Below, one piece after another: positions 53,899-62,665 of a DNA stretch of 64,000 nt (its first letter is position 1; each line of letters opens with the position of its first letter). This stretch comes from Falsiroseomonas bella (GTDB lineage Bacteria > Pseudomonadota > Alphaproteobacteria > Acetobacterales > Acetobacteraceae): the NCBI RefSeq assembly GCF_003173615.1, contig NZ_QGNA01000005.1:248001-312000 (forward strand). Reading direction: 5' to 3'. The notes below the pieces were generated by a model. That model was not told the DNA's origin. It worked only from the letters and a program-made list of their open reading frames with translations, and did no database searches. Made by a program: the position numbers and the translations under genes.

Positions 53899-54786
53899 TC
53901 AGCCGAAGGCTGAACGCGCGAAGCGGGCCAGGTTGTCATGGCCCATCCGCGCATAGGTCAGCGGATGCGCCTTGGCCGGATCCTGCTCGGCCTCCACCAC
54001 CAGCCAGCCGGCATAGCCCGCGGCGGCGAGCGGCTTCAGCACGGCGGGATAATCCACGCAGCCATCGCCGGGAACCGTGAAGACGCCTTCGAGCACGGCG
54101 GCCAGGAAGGGCAGGTCGCGCGCCTTCACGTCGCGCATCACCGCCGGCCGGATATCCTTGCAGTGCACATGCACCACGCGCGCCGCGTGGCGCTCCGCCG
54201 CTGCTACCGGATCGCCGCCGGCGAAGGTGAGGTGGCCTGTGTCCAGCAGCAGCCCGACGTCCGGCCCGGTGGTCGCCATCAGCCGGTCCACATCCGCCTG
54301 GCTCTCGATCACCGTCCCCATGTGGTGGTGATAGGCGAGATGCAGCCCGCGCGCCTTCAGCCGCCTGCCGAACTTTTCGATTCGTGGTGCCAGGAGATCC
54401 CAGTCGGCGTCCGACAGGACCGGACGCTGCGACAGCGGCGTCGCGCGCGCGCCATGGATCGCGCGGGCAACCTCGGCATGCACCATCACCGTGCAGCCCA
54501 GCGCGGTCAGCAGCGCGATGTGCGGCTCGGCCTCCGCCATCTCCGCATCCACGTCGCGCTCCAGCAGGCGCGAGCCGTACCAGCCGGAAACCAGCGCCAG
54601 CCCGTGCCGCTGCAGGATCGGCCCGAGCTGCGACGCCACGCGCGGGAACTTGTTGCCGAGCTCGAAGCCCTCGAAGCCCGCCTGCTTCCCTTCCGCCAGG
54701 CAGGTCTCGAGCGGCGTCTCCGCGCCGAGCTCCGGCATGTCGTCATTGGTCCAGGTCAGCGGATTGATGCCGAGGCGGATGGCCAT
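53899..54786 (-). CDS. iolE: myo-inosose-2 dehydratase
   Basis: A 295-residue metal-dependent TIM-barrel enzyme that dehydrates scyllo-inosose (2-keto-myo-inositol), the second step of inositol catabolism. It begins with GINPLTWTNDDMPELG, standard for IolE, and has the acidic and His metal-site region HHHMGTVIES and LLLDTGHLTFAGGDP. ATG at 54786 gives the normal N-terminus. It follows iolD by five bases and precedes the Na/Pi cotransporter by 17. Confidence 0.94.
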   Translation of the reverse strand: MAIRLGINPLTWTNDDMPELGAETPLETCLAEGKQAGFEGFELGNKFPRVASQLGPILQRHGLALVSGWYGSRLLERDVDAEMAEAEPHIALLTALGCTVMVHAEVARAIHGARATPLSQRPVLSDADWDLLAPRIEKFGRRLKARGLHLAYHHHMGTVIESQADVDRLMATTGPDVGLLLDTGHLTFAGGDPVAAAERHAARVVHVHCKDIRPAVMRDVKARDLPFLAAVLEGVFTVPGDGCVDYPAVLKPLAAAGYAGWLVVEAEQDPAKAHPLTYARMGHDNLARFARSAFG

Positions 54787-54791
54787 TGGGG

Positions 54792-56630
54792 TTACGCTCC
54801 TGCGGCCTGGCGCTTGCGGTTGGTCTCGTAGTCGCGGCGCGCGGCCTTCTGCGCCGGCGTCGCGGGCGCCGCGGTCACCGGCACCTCCCACCAGGCGCCG
54901 CCTTCCGCGGTGCCGGTCTGCGGGTCCGTGTCGATGACGATCACCTGCGTGCGCTTTGCGGCGAAGGCTTTTGGCAGCGCGGCTTCCAGCTCCGCGATGT
55001 CAGCCACCTTGCGCGCCTGCGCGCCGAGCGCCGTCGCATGGGCGGCGAAATCCACACGCGGTGCTTCATCCGGCAGAAGGTTGCGAAAGGGCTCGCCGCC
55101 GGTGCCGCGCTGCAGGCGGTTGATGCAGCCGAAGCCGCGATTGTCCAGCACGACGATCGTCAGCTTGGCGCCGAGCGCGACGGAGGTCGCGATCTCGCTG
55201 TTCATCATCAGGTAGCTGCCGTCGCCGACCATCACCACCACCTCGCGCTGCGGCGCCGCAAGCTTGGCGCCGAGCCCGCCGGCGATCTCGTAGCCCATGC
55301 AGGAATAGCCGTATTCCAGGTGGTAGCTTGCGGCATCCGTCGCGCGCCACAGCTTGTGCAGTTCGCCCGGCAGGCCACCCGCGGCGCAGACCACGATGCC
55401 CTGCTTCGGCATGGCGCGGTTGACCGCGCCCAGCACCTGGGCGTCCGTCGGCAGGTCGTTCGCGCCGCGCTTCGGCGCCGCCGTCACGCGCGCCACCGTG
55501 CGGTGCCAGCGCGCGGTCGCCGCCGCCGCCTTCTCCTGCCACGGTCGCGGCACCTGCCACCCGCCGAGCACGGCGGACAGCGCCGCCAGCCCGCGCCCGG
55601 CATCGGCGACCAGCGGCTGCGCGCCGTGCTTCAGCGCATCGAACGCGGCGACGTTCAGCGCGACAAGCTTCGCGCGGCCGAACAGCGCGCGCGATCCCGT
55701 GGTGAAATCCTGCAACCGCGTGCCCACCGCCAGCACCAGGTCGGCCTGCGCCGCCAGGGCATTCGCCGCGGCGCTGCCGGTCACGCCGATGGCGCCGAGA
55801 TTGGCAGGCGCATCCCAGGCCAGGCTGCCCTTGCCGGCCTGGGTCTCCGCCACCGGCACGCCGTGGGAGCGTGCGAACTCGGCAAGCGTTGCTTCCGCGC
55901 AAGCGTATTTGACGCCGCCGCCCGCGATCAGGACGGGCCGCTTCGCCGCGCGCAGCGCCTCCGCCGCCGCGCGCAGCTCCGCCGCGTCCGGCTCCGGCCC
56001 GCGCGGGCGCCAGACGCGCTTGCGGAAGAAGTCGCTCGGCCAGTCCATCGCCTCGGTCTGCACGTCCTGCGGAAAGGCGAGCGTAACCGGTCCGCATTCC
56101 GCCGGATCGGTCAGCACGCGCATCGCGGCCGGCAGCGCTGCCAGCAGCTGCTCCGCGCGCATGATGCGGTCGAAGTAGCGGGAGACCGGACGGAAGCAGT
56201 CATTGGCCGAGACCGTCGCGTCGCCGAAATCCTCGACCTGCTGCAGCACCGGATCGGGCCGGCGGCTGGCAAAGACGTCGCCGGGCAGGAACAGCACCGG
56301 CAGGCGGTTCACATGCGCCACCGCCGCCGCCGTCACCATGTTCGTGGCACCCGGCCCGATCGAGGTGGTGCAGGCCATCATGCGCCGGCGCGCATGGGTC
56401 TTGGCGAAGGCGATGGCGGCATGTGCCATCGCCTGCTCGTTATGCGCGCGAAAGGTGGGCAACACGCGGCGATGCGCATGCAGCGCCGGCCCCAGCCCGG
56501 CCACGTTGCCATGGCCGAAGATCGCCCAGACACCGCCGAAGATGGGCAGGGTGCGGCCGCCGATCTCGGCCTGCTGCGCCGCCAGGAAGCGTATCGTGGC
56601 TTCGGCCGCGGTCAGGCGTAGACTGGCCAT
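54792..56630 (-). CDS. iolD: 3D-(3,5/4)-trihydroxycyclohexane-1,2-dione hydrolase
   Basis: A 612-residue TPP-dependent enzyme opening the inositol-derived ring (third step after IolG and IolE). The TPP glutamate is E65, the metal/TPP motif GDG is at 469-471 with N477, and the acetolactate-synthase-like three-domain layout is complete. The ATG at 56630 lies five bases after GGAGG, which decides it over a GTG at 56642. First gene of iolD-iolE-Na/Pi cotransporter; no iolB, iolC, iolA or iolJ is in the window. Confidence 0.94.
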   Translation of the reverse strand: MASLRLTAAEATIRFLAAQQAEIGGRTLPIFGGVWAIFGHGNVAGLGPALHAHRRVLPTFRAHNEQAMAHAAIAFAKTHARRRMMACTTSIGPGATNMVTAAAVAHVNRLPVLFLPGDVFASRRPDPVLQQVEDFGDATVSANDCFRPVSRYFDRIMRAEQLLAALPAAMRVLTDPAECGPVTLAFPQDVQTEAMDWPSDFFRKRVWRPRGPEPDAAELRAAAEALRAAKRPVLIAGGGVKYACAEATLAEFARSHGVPVAETQAGKGSLAWDAPANLGAIGVTGSAAANALAAQADLVLAVGTRLQDFTTGSRALFGRAKLVALNVAAFDALKHGAQPLVADAGRGLAALSAVLGGWQVPRPWQEKAAAATARWHRTVARVTAAPKRGANDLPTDAQVLGAVNRAMPKQGIVVCAAGGLPGELHKLWRATDAASYHLEYGYSCMGYEIAGGLGAKLAAPQREVVVMVGDGSYLMMNSEIATSVALGAKLTIVVLDNRGFGCINRLQRGTGGEPFRNLLPDEAPRVDFAAHATALGAQARKVADIAELEAALPKAFAAKRTQVIVIDTDPQTGTAEGGAWWEVPVTAAPATPAQKAARRDYETNRKRQAAGA

Positions 56631-56642
56631 GTTCTCCTCCAC

Positions 56643-56658
56643 CCCGGATTGCTCCGGG
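56643..56658 (-). promoter_or_regulatory. small leader hairpin just before the iolD ribosome-binding site
   Basis: CCCGGA, TTGC, TCCGGG: a 6-bp stem with a tetraloop that in the iolD mRNA ends right before the GGAGG of the ribosome-binding site. It might affect translation or mRNA stability; evidence is structural only. Confidence 0.35.
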
Positions 56659-56668
56659 CCGACCTTGT

Positions 56669-56686
56669 GTTACAGTTCGATGACAC
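56669..56686 (-). promoter_or_regulatory. Pho-box-like direct repeat, iolD/iolG control region
   Basis: On the minus strand it reads GTGTCAT, four bases, CTGTAAC, i.e. two 7-base units at 11-base spacing, matching the PhoB consensus CTGTCAT-N4-CTGTCAT at 6/7 and 5/7. It sits about 40 bases upstream of the iolD ATG and 47 upstream of the iolG ATG. PhoB control is plausible but unproven. Confidence 0.45.
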
Positions 56687-56732
56687 TGACTGCAAGCCGG
56701 GCGCGGCAAGCAGCGCGCCCACGGAAACCACC

Positions 56733-57722
56733 ATGATCCACTTCGCACAGTTCGGCGCCGGCCGCATCGGCGCCATCCACGCCGCCAACCTGGCGGCGAG
56801 CGGCGACGCGCGGCTCAAGCATGTCGTGGACGTGCATGCGCCCGCCGCGCAGGCGCTGGCCGCGAAGCACGGCGCCGCCGTCAGCGACACCGCGACCGCG
56901 CTGGCCGACCCGGAGGTGCGCGCCGTCATCATCGCCTCCTCCACCGACACCCACGCCGATCTCGTCATCGCCGCCGCGCGCGCCGGCAAGGCGATCTTCT
57001 GCGAGAAACCCATCGATCTCTCGCTGGCGCGCGTGGATGCCTGCCTGGCGGAGGTGCGCAAGGCCGGCGTGCCGATGCTCGTCGGCTTCAATCGCCGCTT
57101 CGATCCATCCTTCGCCGAGCTGCATCGCCGAATCGGCGCCGGCGCCATCGGCGCGGTGGAGCAGGTGATCATCACCAGCCGCGACCCCGGCCCGCCGCCG
57201 GTCTCCTACGTCAAGGTCTCGGGCGGCCTGTTCCGCGACATGACGATCCATGACTTCGACATGGCGCGCTGGATGCTGGGCGAGGAGCCGATCGAGGTCT
57301 TCGCCCACGGCGCCAACCTGGTGGACCCCGCCATCGGCGCGGCCGGCGACATCGACAGCGCGATGGTGCTGCTGAAGACCGCCTCCGGCCGCATGGCGCA
57401 CATCAACAACAGCCGTCGCGCCAGCTACGGCTACGACCAGCGCGTGGAGGTGTTCGGCAGCGCCGGCCGCCTCATCGCGGGCAACCGCACGCCGACCACG
57501 GTGGAACTGGCGGATGCCAACGCCGTCAGCGCCGACAAGCCGATGCACTTCTTCCTGGAGCGCTACGCCGAGGCCTACCGGATCGAGCTGCAGGCCTTCC
57601 TCGATGCGCTGACGAAGGGCGCGCCGATGCCGGTGGGCGCGGAGGATGGGCGGCAGGCCCTGGTGCTGGCCGATGCCGCCTTCGAGTCGCTGCGCACCGG
57701 GCGTCCGGTGAGGGTCGCCTGA
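56733..57722 (+). CDS. iolG: inositol 2-dehydrogenase
   Basis: A 329-residue Gfo/Idh/MocA dehydrogenase that oxidises myo-inositol (possibly also scyllo- or chiro-inositol) to scyllo-inosose with NAD. The Rossmann loop GAGRIG is at 8-13, the family EKP motif at 91-93, and the catalytic H173 lies in DMTIHDFDMARW. Length is typical of IolG. It opens the plus-strand operon, divergent from iolD over a 102-bp spacer, and overlaps the next gene by one base. Confidence 0.93.
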   Translation: MIHFAQFGAGRIGAIHAANLAASGDARLKHVVDVHAPAAQALAAKHGAAVSDTATALADPEVRAVIIASSTDTHADLVIAAARAGKAIFCEKPIDLSLARVDACLAEVRKAGVPMLVGFNRRFDPSFAELHRRIGAGAIGAVEQVIITSRDPGPPPVSYVKVSGGLFRDMTIHDFDMARWMLGEEPIEVFAHGANLVDPAIGAAGDIDSAMVLLKTASGRMAHINNSRRASYGYDQRVEVFGSAGRLIAGNRTPTTVELADANAVSADKPMHFFLERYAEAYRIELQAFLDALTKGAPMPVGAEDGRQALVLADAAFESLRTGRPVRVA

Positions 57723-58513
57723 TGTCCATGCTGCCGCAGGTGCGGCTGGATGGCCGCGTGGTGCTGGTGACCGGCGGCACCTCCGGCATCGGCGAAGGCT
57801 GCGCGCTTGCCGCGGCCGAGGCCGGCGCGGCGGCGGTCTGCATCACCGGCCGCGACGCAACGCGGGGCGCGGCGGTGGTCGCAAAGCTGCAGACGCTCGG
57901 CACGCGCGCGCATTTCGTCGCCGCCGACCTCGCGGATGCGGAGGCAACCTCCGGCATCGTCGCGCAGGCCGAAGCCGCGCTCGGCATCGTGGACGGGCTG
58001 GTGAACGCAGCGGGGCTGACCGATCGCGGCACCATCCTCGACACCTCCGCCGCGCTCTGGGACCGGCTCTTCGCGGTGAACGCGCGCGCGCCCTTCCTGC
58101 TGACCCAGGCGATGGCGCGGCGCCTGAAAGAAGCGGGCAAGCCCGGCGCGGTGGTGAACGTCATCACCATGTCGAGCCATGGCGGCCAGCCTTTCCTCAC
58201 CGCCTATTCCGCCTCCAAGGGCGCGCTGGCGACGCTGACGAAGAACACGGCGCTGGGCCTGCGCCCGCTGCGCATCCGCGTGAACGGCATCAACATGGGC
58301 TGGGCCGACACGCCGGGCGAGCATGTGATCCAGCAGCGCGACGGCAACCCGCAGGACTGGCTGGAGCGCGCCGAACCGTCCCAGCCCTTCGGGCGACTGC
58401 TGAAGCCGCGCGACGTGGCCGGGCTCGCCACCTACCTGCTGTCCGACGCATCCGAGATGATGACCGGCGCGCTGATCGACTTCGACCAGAACGTGATGGG
58501 TGCCTATACGTGA
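57722..58513 (+). CDS. SDR-family oxidoreductase
   Basis: A 263-residue classical short-chain dehydrogenase. NAD(P) loop TGGTSGIGEG is at 17-26, the NAAG motif near 95-98, and the catalytic S151/S152, Y162 and K166 are present. It is tightly coupled to iolG (TGATG) and to the phosphatase downstream (TGATG). In this setting it could act on an inositol stereoisomer or inosose, but SDR sequences do not reveal substrate. Confidence 0.88.
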   Translation: MSMLPQVRLDGRVVLVTGGTSGIGEGCALAAAEAGAAAVCITGRDATRGAAVVAKLQTLGTRAHFVAADLADAEATSGIVAQAEAALGIVDGLVNAAGLTDRGTILDTSAALWDRLFAVNARAPFLLTQAMARRLKEAGKPGAVVNVITMSSHGGQPFLTAYSASKGALATLTKNTALGLRPLRIRVNGINMGWADTPGEHVIQQRDGNPQDWLERAEPSQPFGRLLKPRDVAGLATYLLSDASEMMTGALIDFDQNVMGAYT

Positions 58514-59292
58514 TGCACGACGACCTCGCCCGCCGCCGCGACATCGCCGGCGGCATCGCACGCGACGCCGCCGCCCTCGCCGCGCGCATGCGCGCGAAGG
58601 GCATGGGTGCAACGACGATGAAGGGCGCGCAGGACTTCCTGACGGAAGCCGATGGCGCGACGGAGCACTTCATCCGCGAGCAGCTCGCACGCCACTTCCC
58701 CGGCGAGCCGATCCTCGGCGAGGAAGGCGGCGGCGAAGCGTCCGAATCCGGCCCGCTCTGGATCCTCGACCCGATCGACGGCACCGCGAATTTCGCGCGC
58801 GACGGCCATCGCTGGTGCGTCTCCATCGGCCTCGCCCGGGACGGGCGCGCGGTGATGGGCGCCGTGGCCCGCCACGAGCCCGCCGAGCTATACGTCGCCG
58901 CGGCAGGCCTGGGCGCGACCCTGAATGGCACCCCGATCCGCGCCGCCGCCACCACGGACATGGCGCGCGCCATCATCGAAATCGGCTGGTCGCTGCGCCG
59001 CCCGGCGGAAGCCTTCGTCGCACTCGCCGGGCGCGTGATGGCGGACGGCGGCGGCGTGCGCTCCCAGGGCTCCGGCACGCTCGGCCTTGTGGAGACCGCC
59101 TGCGGCCGGCTCGACGCCTATCTCGAACTGCACATCAATGCCTGGGACGCGGCGGCGGCGCTCGCCATCGCGCGCGAGGCCGGCTGCTGGACCAACGCCT
59201 TCGACAGCGGCGACTGGCTCGCCGCGGGCAACCCGATCTGCTTCGCCGCACCCGCCCTCGGTCCGCGACTTGCAGCGCTGATGGAGGCTTGA
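58513..59292 (+). CDS. inositol monophosphatase family protein
   Basis: A 259-residue Mg-dependent phosphatase of the IMPase/SuhB superfamily. Metal residues are present: E70 in GEEGGG, the DPIDGT motif with D86 and D89 (86-91), and D212 in the C-terminal WDAAAAL motif. Members cleave inositol 1-phosphate, histidinol phosphate, fructose bisphosphate or 3'-phosphoadenosine phosphate. Position between inositol dehydrogenase genes and an AfuA-like importer makes inositol phosphate the best guess; HisN-type activity cannot be ruled out from sequence. The ATG at 58513 is preferred over a GTG three bases earlier. Confidence 0.88.
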   Translation: MHDDLARRRDIAGGIARDAAALAARMRAKGMGATTMKGAQDFLTEADGATEHFIREQLARHFPGEPILGEEGGGEASESGPLWILDPIDGTANFARDGHRWCVSIGLARDGRAVMGAVARHEPAELYVAAAGLGATLNGTPIRAAATTDMARAIIEIGWSLRRPAEAFVALAGRVMADGGGVRSQGSGTLGLVETACGRLDAYLELHINAWDAAAALAIAREAGCWTNAFDSGDWLAAGNPICFAAPALGPRLAALMEA

Positions 59293-59317
59293 GCTTCCCG
59301 GCGCGCCGGCAGAGAAT

Positions 59318-59335
59318 ATGACAGTTTCGAGGCAG
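59318..59335 (-). promoter_or_regulatory. Pho-box-like direct repeat ahead of the ABC importer
   Basis: On the minus strand it reads CTGCCTC, four bases, CTGTCAT: the second unit matches the PhoB half-site perfectly, the first at 4/7, with correct 11-base spacing. It lies 45 bases before the receptor ATG at 59381 but points away from it, which weakens the case for PhoB action. Confidence 0.35.
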
Positions 59336-59380
59336 TCCGTGGCGCCGGCCGAAGCCGTGCGCGATCAGGGAGGAAGAACC

Positions 59381-60415
59381 ATGTCCGCCACACGCCGCCT
59401 GTTCGGCGCCGCCATCGCCGGCGCCTTCGGCCTGCTCGCCGCCGGCACGGCCAGCGCGCAGGGCAGCCTCACCGTCTACTGCTCGGTGCAGGAGGAATGG
59501 TGCCGTCCGATGATGGCCGCCTTCGAGCGCGCCACCGGCATCAGCGTCGCCATGACGCGCCGCAGCTCCGGCGAGACGCTGACCCAGATCCGCGCCGAGG
59601 CCCAGAACCCGCGCGGCGATGTCTGGTGGGGCGGCACCGGCGATCCGCACATGCAGGCCGCGCAGGAGAACCTGACGCAGGAATACCGCTCCCCGATGCT
59701 CGCGCAGCTGCAGCCCTGGGCCGTTCGCCAGGCGGAGCAGACCGGCTTCCGCACCGTCGGCATCTATGCCGGCGCGCTCGGCTATTCCTACAACGCGCCG
59801 GAGCTGCAGCGCCGGCGCATCACCGCGCCGCGCTGCTGGGCCGACCTGGCGAAGCCCGAGTTCCGCGGCGAGGTCCAGGTGGCCGATCCCAACACCTCCG
59901 GCACCGCCTACACCATGCTCGCAACCCTGGTGCAGATCATGGGCGAGGACCCGGCCTTCACCTACCTCCGCGCCCTGCACCGCAACGTCAATCAGTACAC
60001 CCGCTCCGGCGCCGCGCCGGCGCGCGCCGCCGCCACCGGCGAGACGCTGGTCGGCATCACCTTCCTGCACGACGCCGTGGCGCAGAAGGTCAGCGGCGCG
60101 CCGCTGGAACTCGTCGGCCCCTGCGAGGGCACGGGCTACGAGATCGGCTCCATGTCCATCGTCCGCGGCGCGCGGAACATGGACAACGCCCGCCGCTTCT
60201 ACGACTGGGCGCTGAGCGCCGAGGCGCAGGCGATCGGTGCCGAGGCCAAGGCCTACCAGCTGCCGTCCAACCGCAGCGCCCCGATCCCGCCCCAGGCCCC
60301 GCGCTTCGAGAACGTGCCCCTGATCGACTACGACTTCGCCCGCTGGGGCAACGCGCAGGAGCGCACGCGCCTGATCGACCGCTGGCAGCGCGAGGTGCGT
60401 GCCGGCGCACGCTGA
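59381..60415 (+). CDS. ABC transporter periplasmic receptor, AfuA-like (sugar-phosphate type)
   Basis: A 344-residue receptor with a signal peptide (about 1-27, ASA-Q). The fold is that of ferric-binding proteins (TVYCSVQEEW at 31-40, GDVWWGGTGDPH at 79-90, NTSGTAYT at 171-178). However, the Fe3+ ligands of FbpA (His, Glu, tandem Tyr) are replaced, and a His-Asp pair occurs at 230-231 where FbpA has tyrosines. AfuA of Actinobacillus and Citrobacter, same family, binds hexose phosphates. AGGGAGGAAG before the ATG at 59381 supports the start. A phosphorylated inositol is the contextual guess for the ligand. Confidence 0.85.
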   Translation: MSATRRLFGAAIAGAFGLLAAGTASAQGSLTVYCSVQEEWCRPMMAAFERATGISVAMTRRSSGETLTQIRAEAQNPRGDVWWGGTGDPHMQAAQENLTQEYRSPMLAQLQPWAVRQAEQTGFRTVGIYAGALGYSYNAPELQRRRITAPRCWADLAKPEFRGEVQVADPNTSGTAYTMLATLVQIMGEDPAFTYLRALHRNVNQYTRSGAAPARAAATGETLVGITFLHDAVAQKVSGAPLELVGPCEGTGYEIGSMSIVRGARNMDNARRFYDWALSAEAQAIGAEAKAYQLPSNRSAPIPPQAPRFENVPLIDYDFARWGNAQERTRLIDRWQREVRAGAR

Positions 60416-60448
60416 CGCGTATCGCCTGAGCCGCGCGGCGACCTCGCC

Positions 60449-62656
60449 TTGGGTGCCCTGACGCTTGGCCGCGCGGCGCTGCTCTGCGCCGCGCTCGGCA
60501 TGCTGCTGCTGCCGTGGCACGGGCTGGAGGGCGGCCCGGCGGAGCTCGCCGCCTGGCCGGGCGGCACCGCCGCGCCGCTCGTCGCGCTGCTGCTGTCCGG
60601 CGCGCGCTGGTGGCTCTGGCCGGTCGCGCTGCTGCTCGTGATCACCGCGCCGCCGCTGCTGCGCGGGCGGGCGCCTGGCGGCCTGCTGGTCGCGACGGGT
60701 GCGGGCATCATCCTCTGGACCCTCGCCATGGGCGAGGCGATCGGGCTGCGCGGGCTCGACTGGCACTGGCTCGCGCCGCTGCTCGGCGCGCCGCCGCCGC
60801 AGCCCTCGCTCGGCTGGGGCGCGCTGTTCGTGCTGGTCGGCGCGACGGGCCTGTTCGCCTCCGGCCTTGCGGCGCGCGGCGCCTTCGGCGCGGACGCCTT
60901 CGTCGCCTTCCTGGTCGCGGGCAGCGCATTCCTGCTGCTGCTCTTCGTCTTCGGGCCGCTCTTCACCATCCTGAGCGCCGCGGTTTACGAGGGCGATCGC
61001 TTCGCCCCCGGCGCGCTGGTCGCGCGCGTCACCGCCCCGGAGGCCTGGAGCCTCGCCTGCCTCGCCACCCATGAGGGCTGTGGCGTGGTGTGGAACACGC
61101 TGCTGCTGGCGACGCTCACGGCCGTGCTCTCCACCATGATCGGCCTGTTCTTCGCGCTGCTGGCGGTGCGCGGCGGCGTGCGCGCGGCGCCGCTGTTCCG
61201 CGCCATGACCATCCTGCCGCTGATCACGCCGCCCTTCGTCGTGGCGATGGCGCTGATCGTGCTGTTCGGCCGCACCGGCATCGTCACCACCTTCATGTGG
61301 GACTGGTTCGACATCCCCCGCAGCCGCTGGATCTACGGCCTTCCCGGCGTGCTGCTCGCGCAGGTGCTGGCGCAGGCGCCGATCGCCTTTCTGCTTCTGG
61401 ACGGCGCGCTGCGCGCCATATCGCCGAGCCTCGAGGAAGCCTCCGCCACCATGGGTGCGCGGCGCTTCACCATCTTCCGCACCGTCACCTGGCCGTTGCT
61501 GAAGCCGGCGCTGGCCGCGGCCTTCCTGCTCGGCTTCGTCGAATCGCTCGCGGATTTCGGCAACCCGCTGGTGCTCGGCGGCGATTTCGACGTGCTGTCC
61601 ACGCGCATCTTCTTCGCCATCGCCGGCGCCCGCCACGATCCCGGCCGCGCCGCCGCGCTTGCGCTGCTGCTGCTGGCGCTCACCTTCGGCGCCTTCGCGC
61701 TGCAGGCGCTCTGGCTCGGCCGCCGGCGCTACACGACGGTCACGGGGAAGGGCGATTCCGGCATCCCGGCGCCGCTGCCGGCCGGCCTCAAGCTCACCTG
61801 CGGTCTCGTCGTCTGGCCCTGGATGCTCTTCACCGCCGCGGTCTACGGCGTGATCCTGGTCGGCGGCTTCGTGCACGACATCGGCCGCGGCGACATGAGC
61901 TTCACCTGGCGCCACATCCTGACCGCCTTCGAGGTGGAATGGCGCGACGGCTTCGCGCTGCGCGGCTCCGCCTGGGACAGCCTGCTGACGACCATCGAGG
62001 TCGCCGCCATCGCCGCGCCGATCACCGCCTTCCTCGGCATCCTGCTCGCCTGGCTCATCGCGCGACAGGATTTCCGCGGACGGCGCACGCTGGAATTCAT
62101 GACCATGCTGTCCTTCGCCATCCCGGGCACCGTGGTCGGCGTCTCCTACGTGATGGCGTTCAACGTGCCGCCGATCGAGCTGACGGGCACGGCGCTGATC
62201 CTCATCCTCTGCTTCGTCTTCCGCAACCTGCCGGTGGGCGTGCGCGGAGGGCTGGCCGCGCTGGCCCAGATAGACCGCTCGCTCGACGAGGCCAGCGCCA
62301 CGATGGGCGCCGGCGCGGTGGACACGCTGCGCCGCGTCGTGCTGCCGCTGATGCGGCCCGCCATCATCACCGCCCTCGCCTTCAGCTTCGTCCATGCGAT
62401 GACGGCGGTTTCGGCGGTGATCTTCCTCGTCTCGGCGCGGCACAACCTGGCCACGGTCTACATCGTCGGCCGCGTGGAGGCGGGCGAGATGGCGCTCGCC
62501 ATCGCCTATTCCACCGTCCTCATCTTCATCATGCTCGCCGTGGTGCTCGGCATCGAGAAGGGGGTGGGCCGCGCGCGCCTCGGTCGCCGCGCGGCGCCCG
62601 CCTCACCCGGCCTGCGCAACGCCCCCGCCGCCGCGCCGGTCCGGGCCGGAGCCTAG
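60449..62656 (+). CDS. ABC transporter permease, two fused FbpB-type domains
   Basis: A 735-residue membrane protein made of two permease modules in one chain, as in FbpB/AfuB. Each half carries an EAA coupling loop: EEASATMGARRFTIFRTVTW (about 330-350) and DEASATMGAGAVDTLRRVVL (about 613-632). About 60 extra hydrophobic residues at the N-terminus are longer than usual. No ATG or GTG lies in frame before the first helix, so a TTG start at 60449 is likely; a later ATG would remove 17 residues. It lies 33 bases after the receptor gene. Confidence 0.88.
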   Translation: MGALTLGRAALLCAALGMLLLPWHGLEGGPAELAAWPGGTAAPLVALLLSGARWWLWPVALLLVITAPPLLRGRAPGGLLVATGAGIILWTLAMGEAIGLRGLDWHWLAPLLGAPPPQPSLGWGALFVLVGATGLFASGLAARGAFGADAFVAFLVAGSAFLLLLFVFGPLFTILSAAVYEGDRFAPGALVARVTAPEAWSLACLATHEGCGVVWNTLLLATLTAVLSTMIGLFFALLAVRGGVRAAPLFRAMTILPLITPPFVVAMALIVLFGRTGIVTTFMWDWFDIPRSRWIYGLPGVLLAQVLAQAPIAFLLLDGALRAISPSLEEASATMGARRFTIFRTVTWPLLKPALAAAFLLGFVESLADFGNPLVLGGDFDVLSTRIFFAIAGARHDPGRAAALALLLLALTFGAFALQALWLGRRRYTTVTGKGDSGIPAPLPAGLKLTCGLVVWPWMLFTAAVYGVILVGGFVHDIGRGDMSFTWRHILTAFEVEWRDGFALRGSAWDSLLTTIEVAAIAAPITAFLGILLAWLIARQDFRGRRTLEFMTMLSFAIPGTVVGVSYVMAFNVPPIELTGTALILILCFVFRNLPVGVRGGLAALAQIDRSLDEASATMGAGAVDTLRRVVLPLMRPAIITALAFSFVHAMTAVSAVIFLVSARHNLATVYIVGRVEAGEMALAIAYSTVLIFIMLAVVLGIEKGVGRARLGRRAAPASPGLRNAPAAAPVRAGA

Positions 62657-62665
62657 ACGCCAGCG

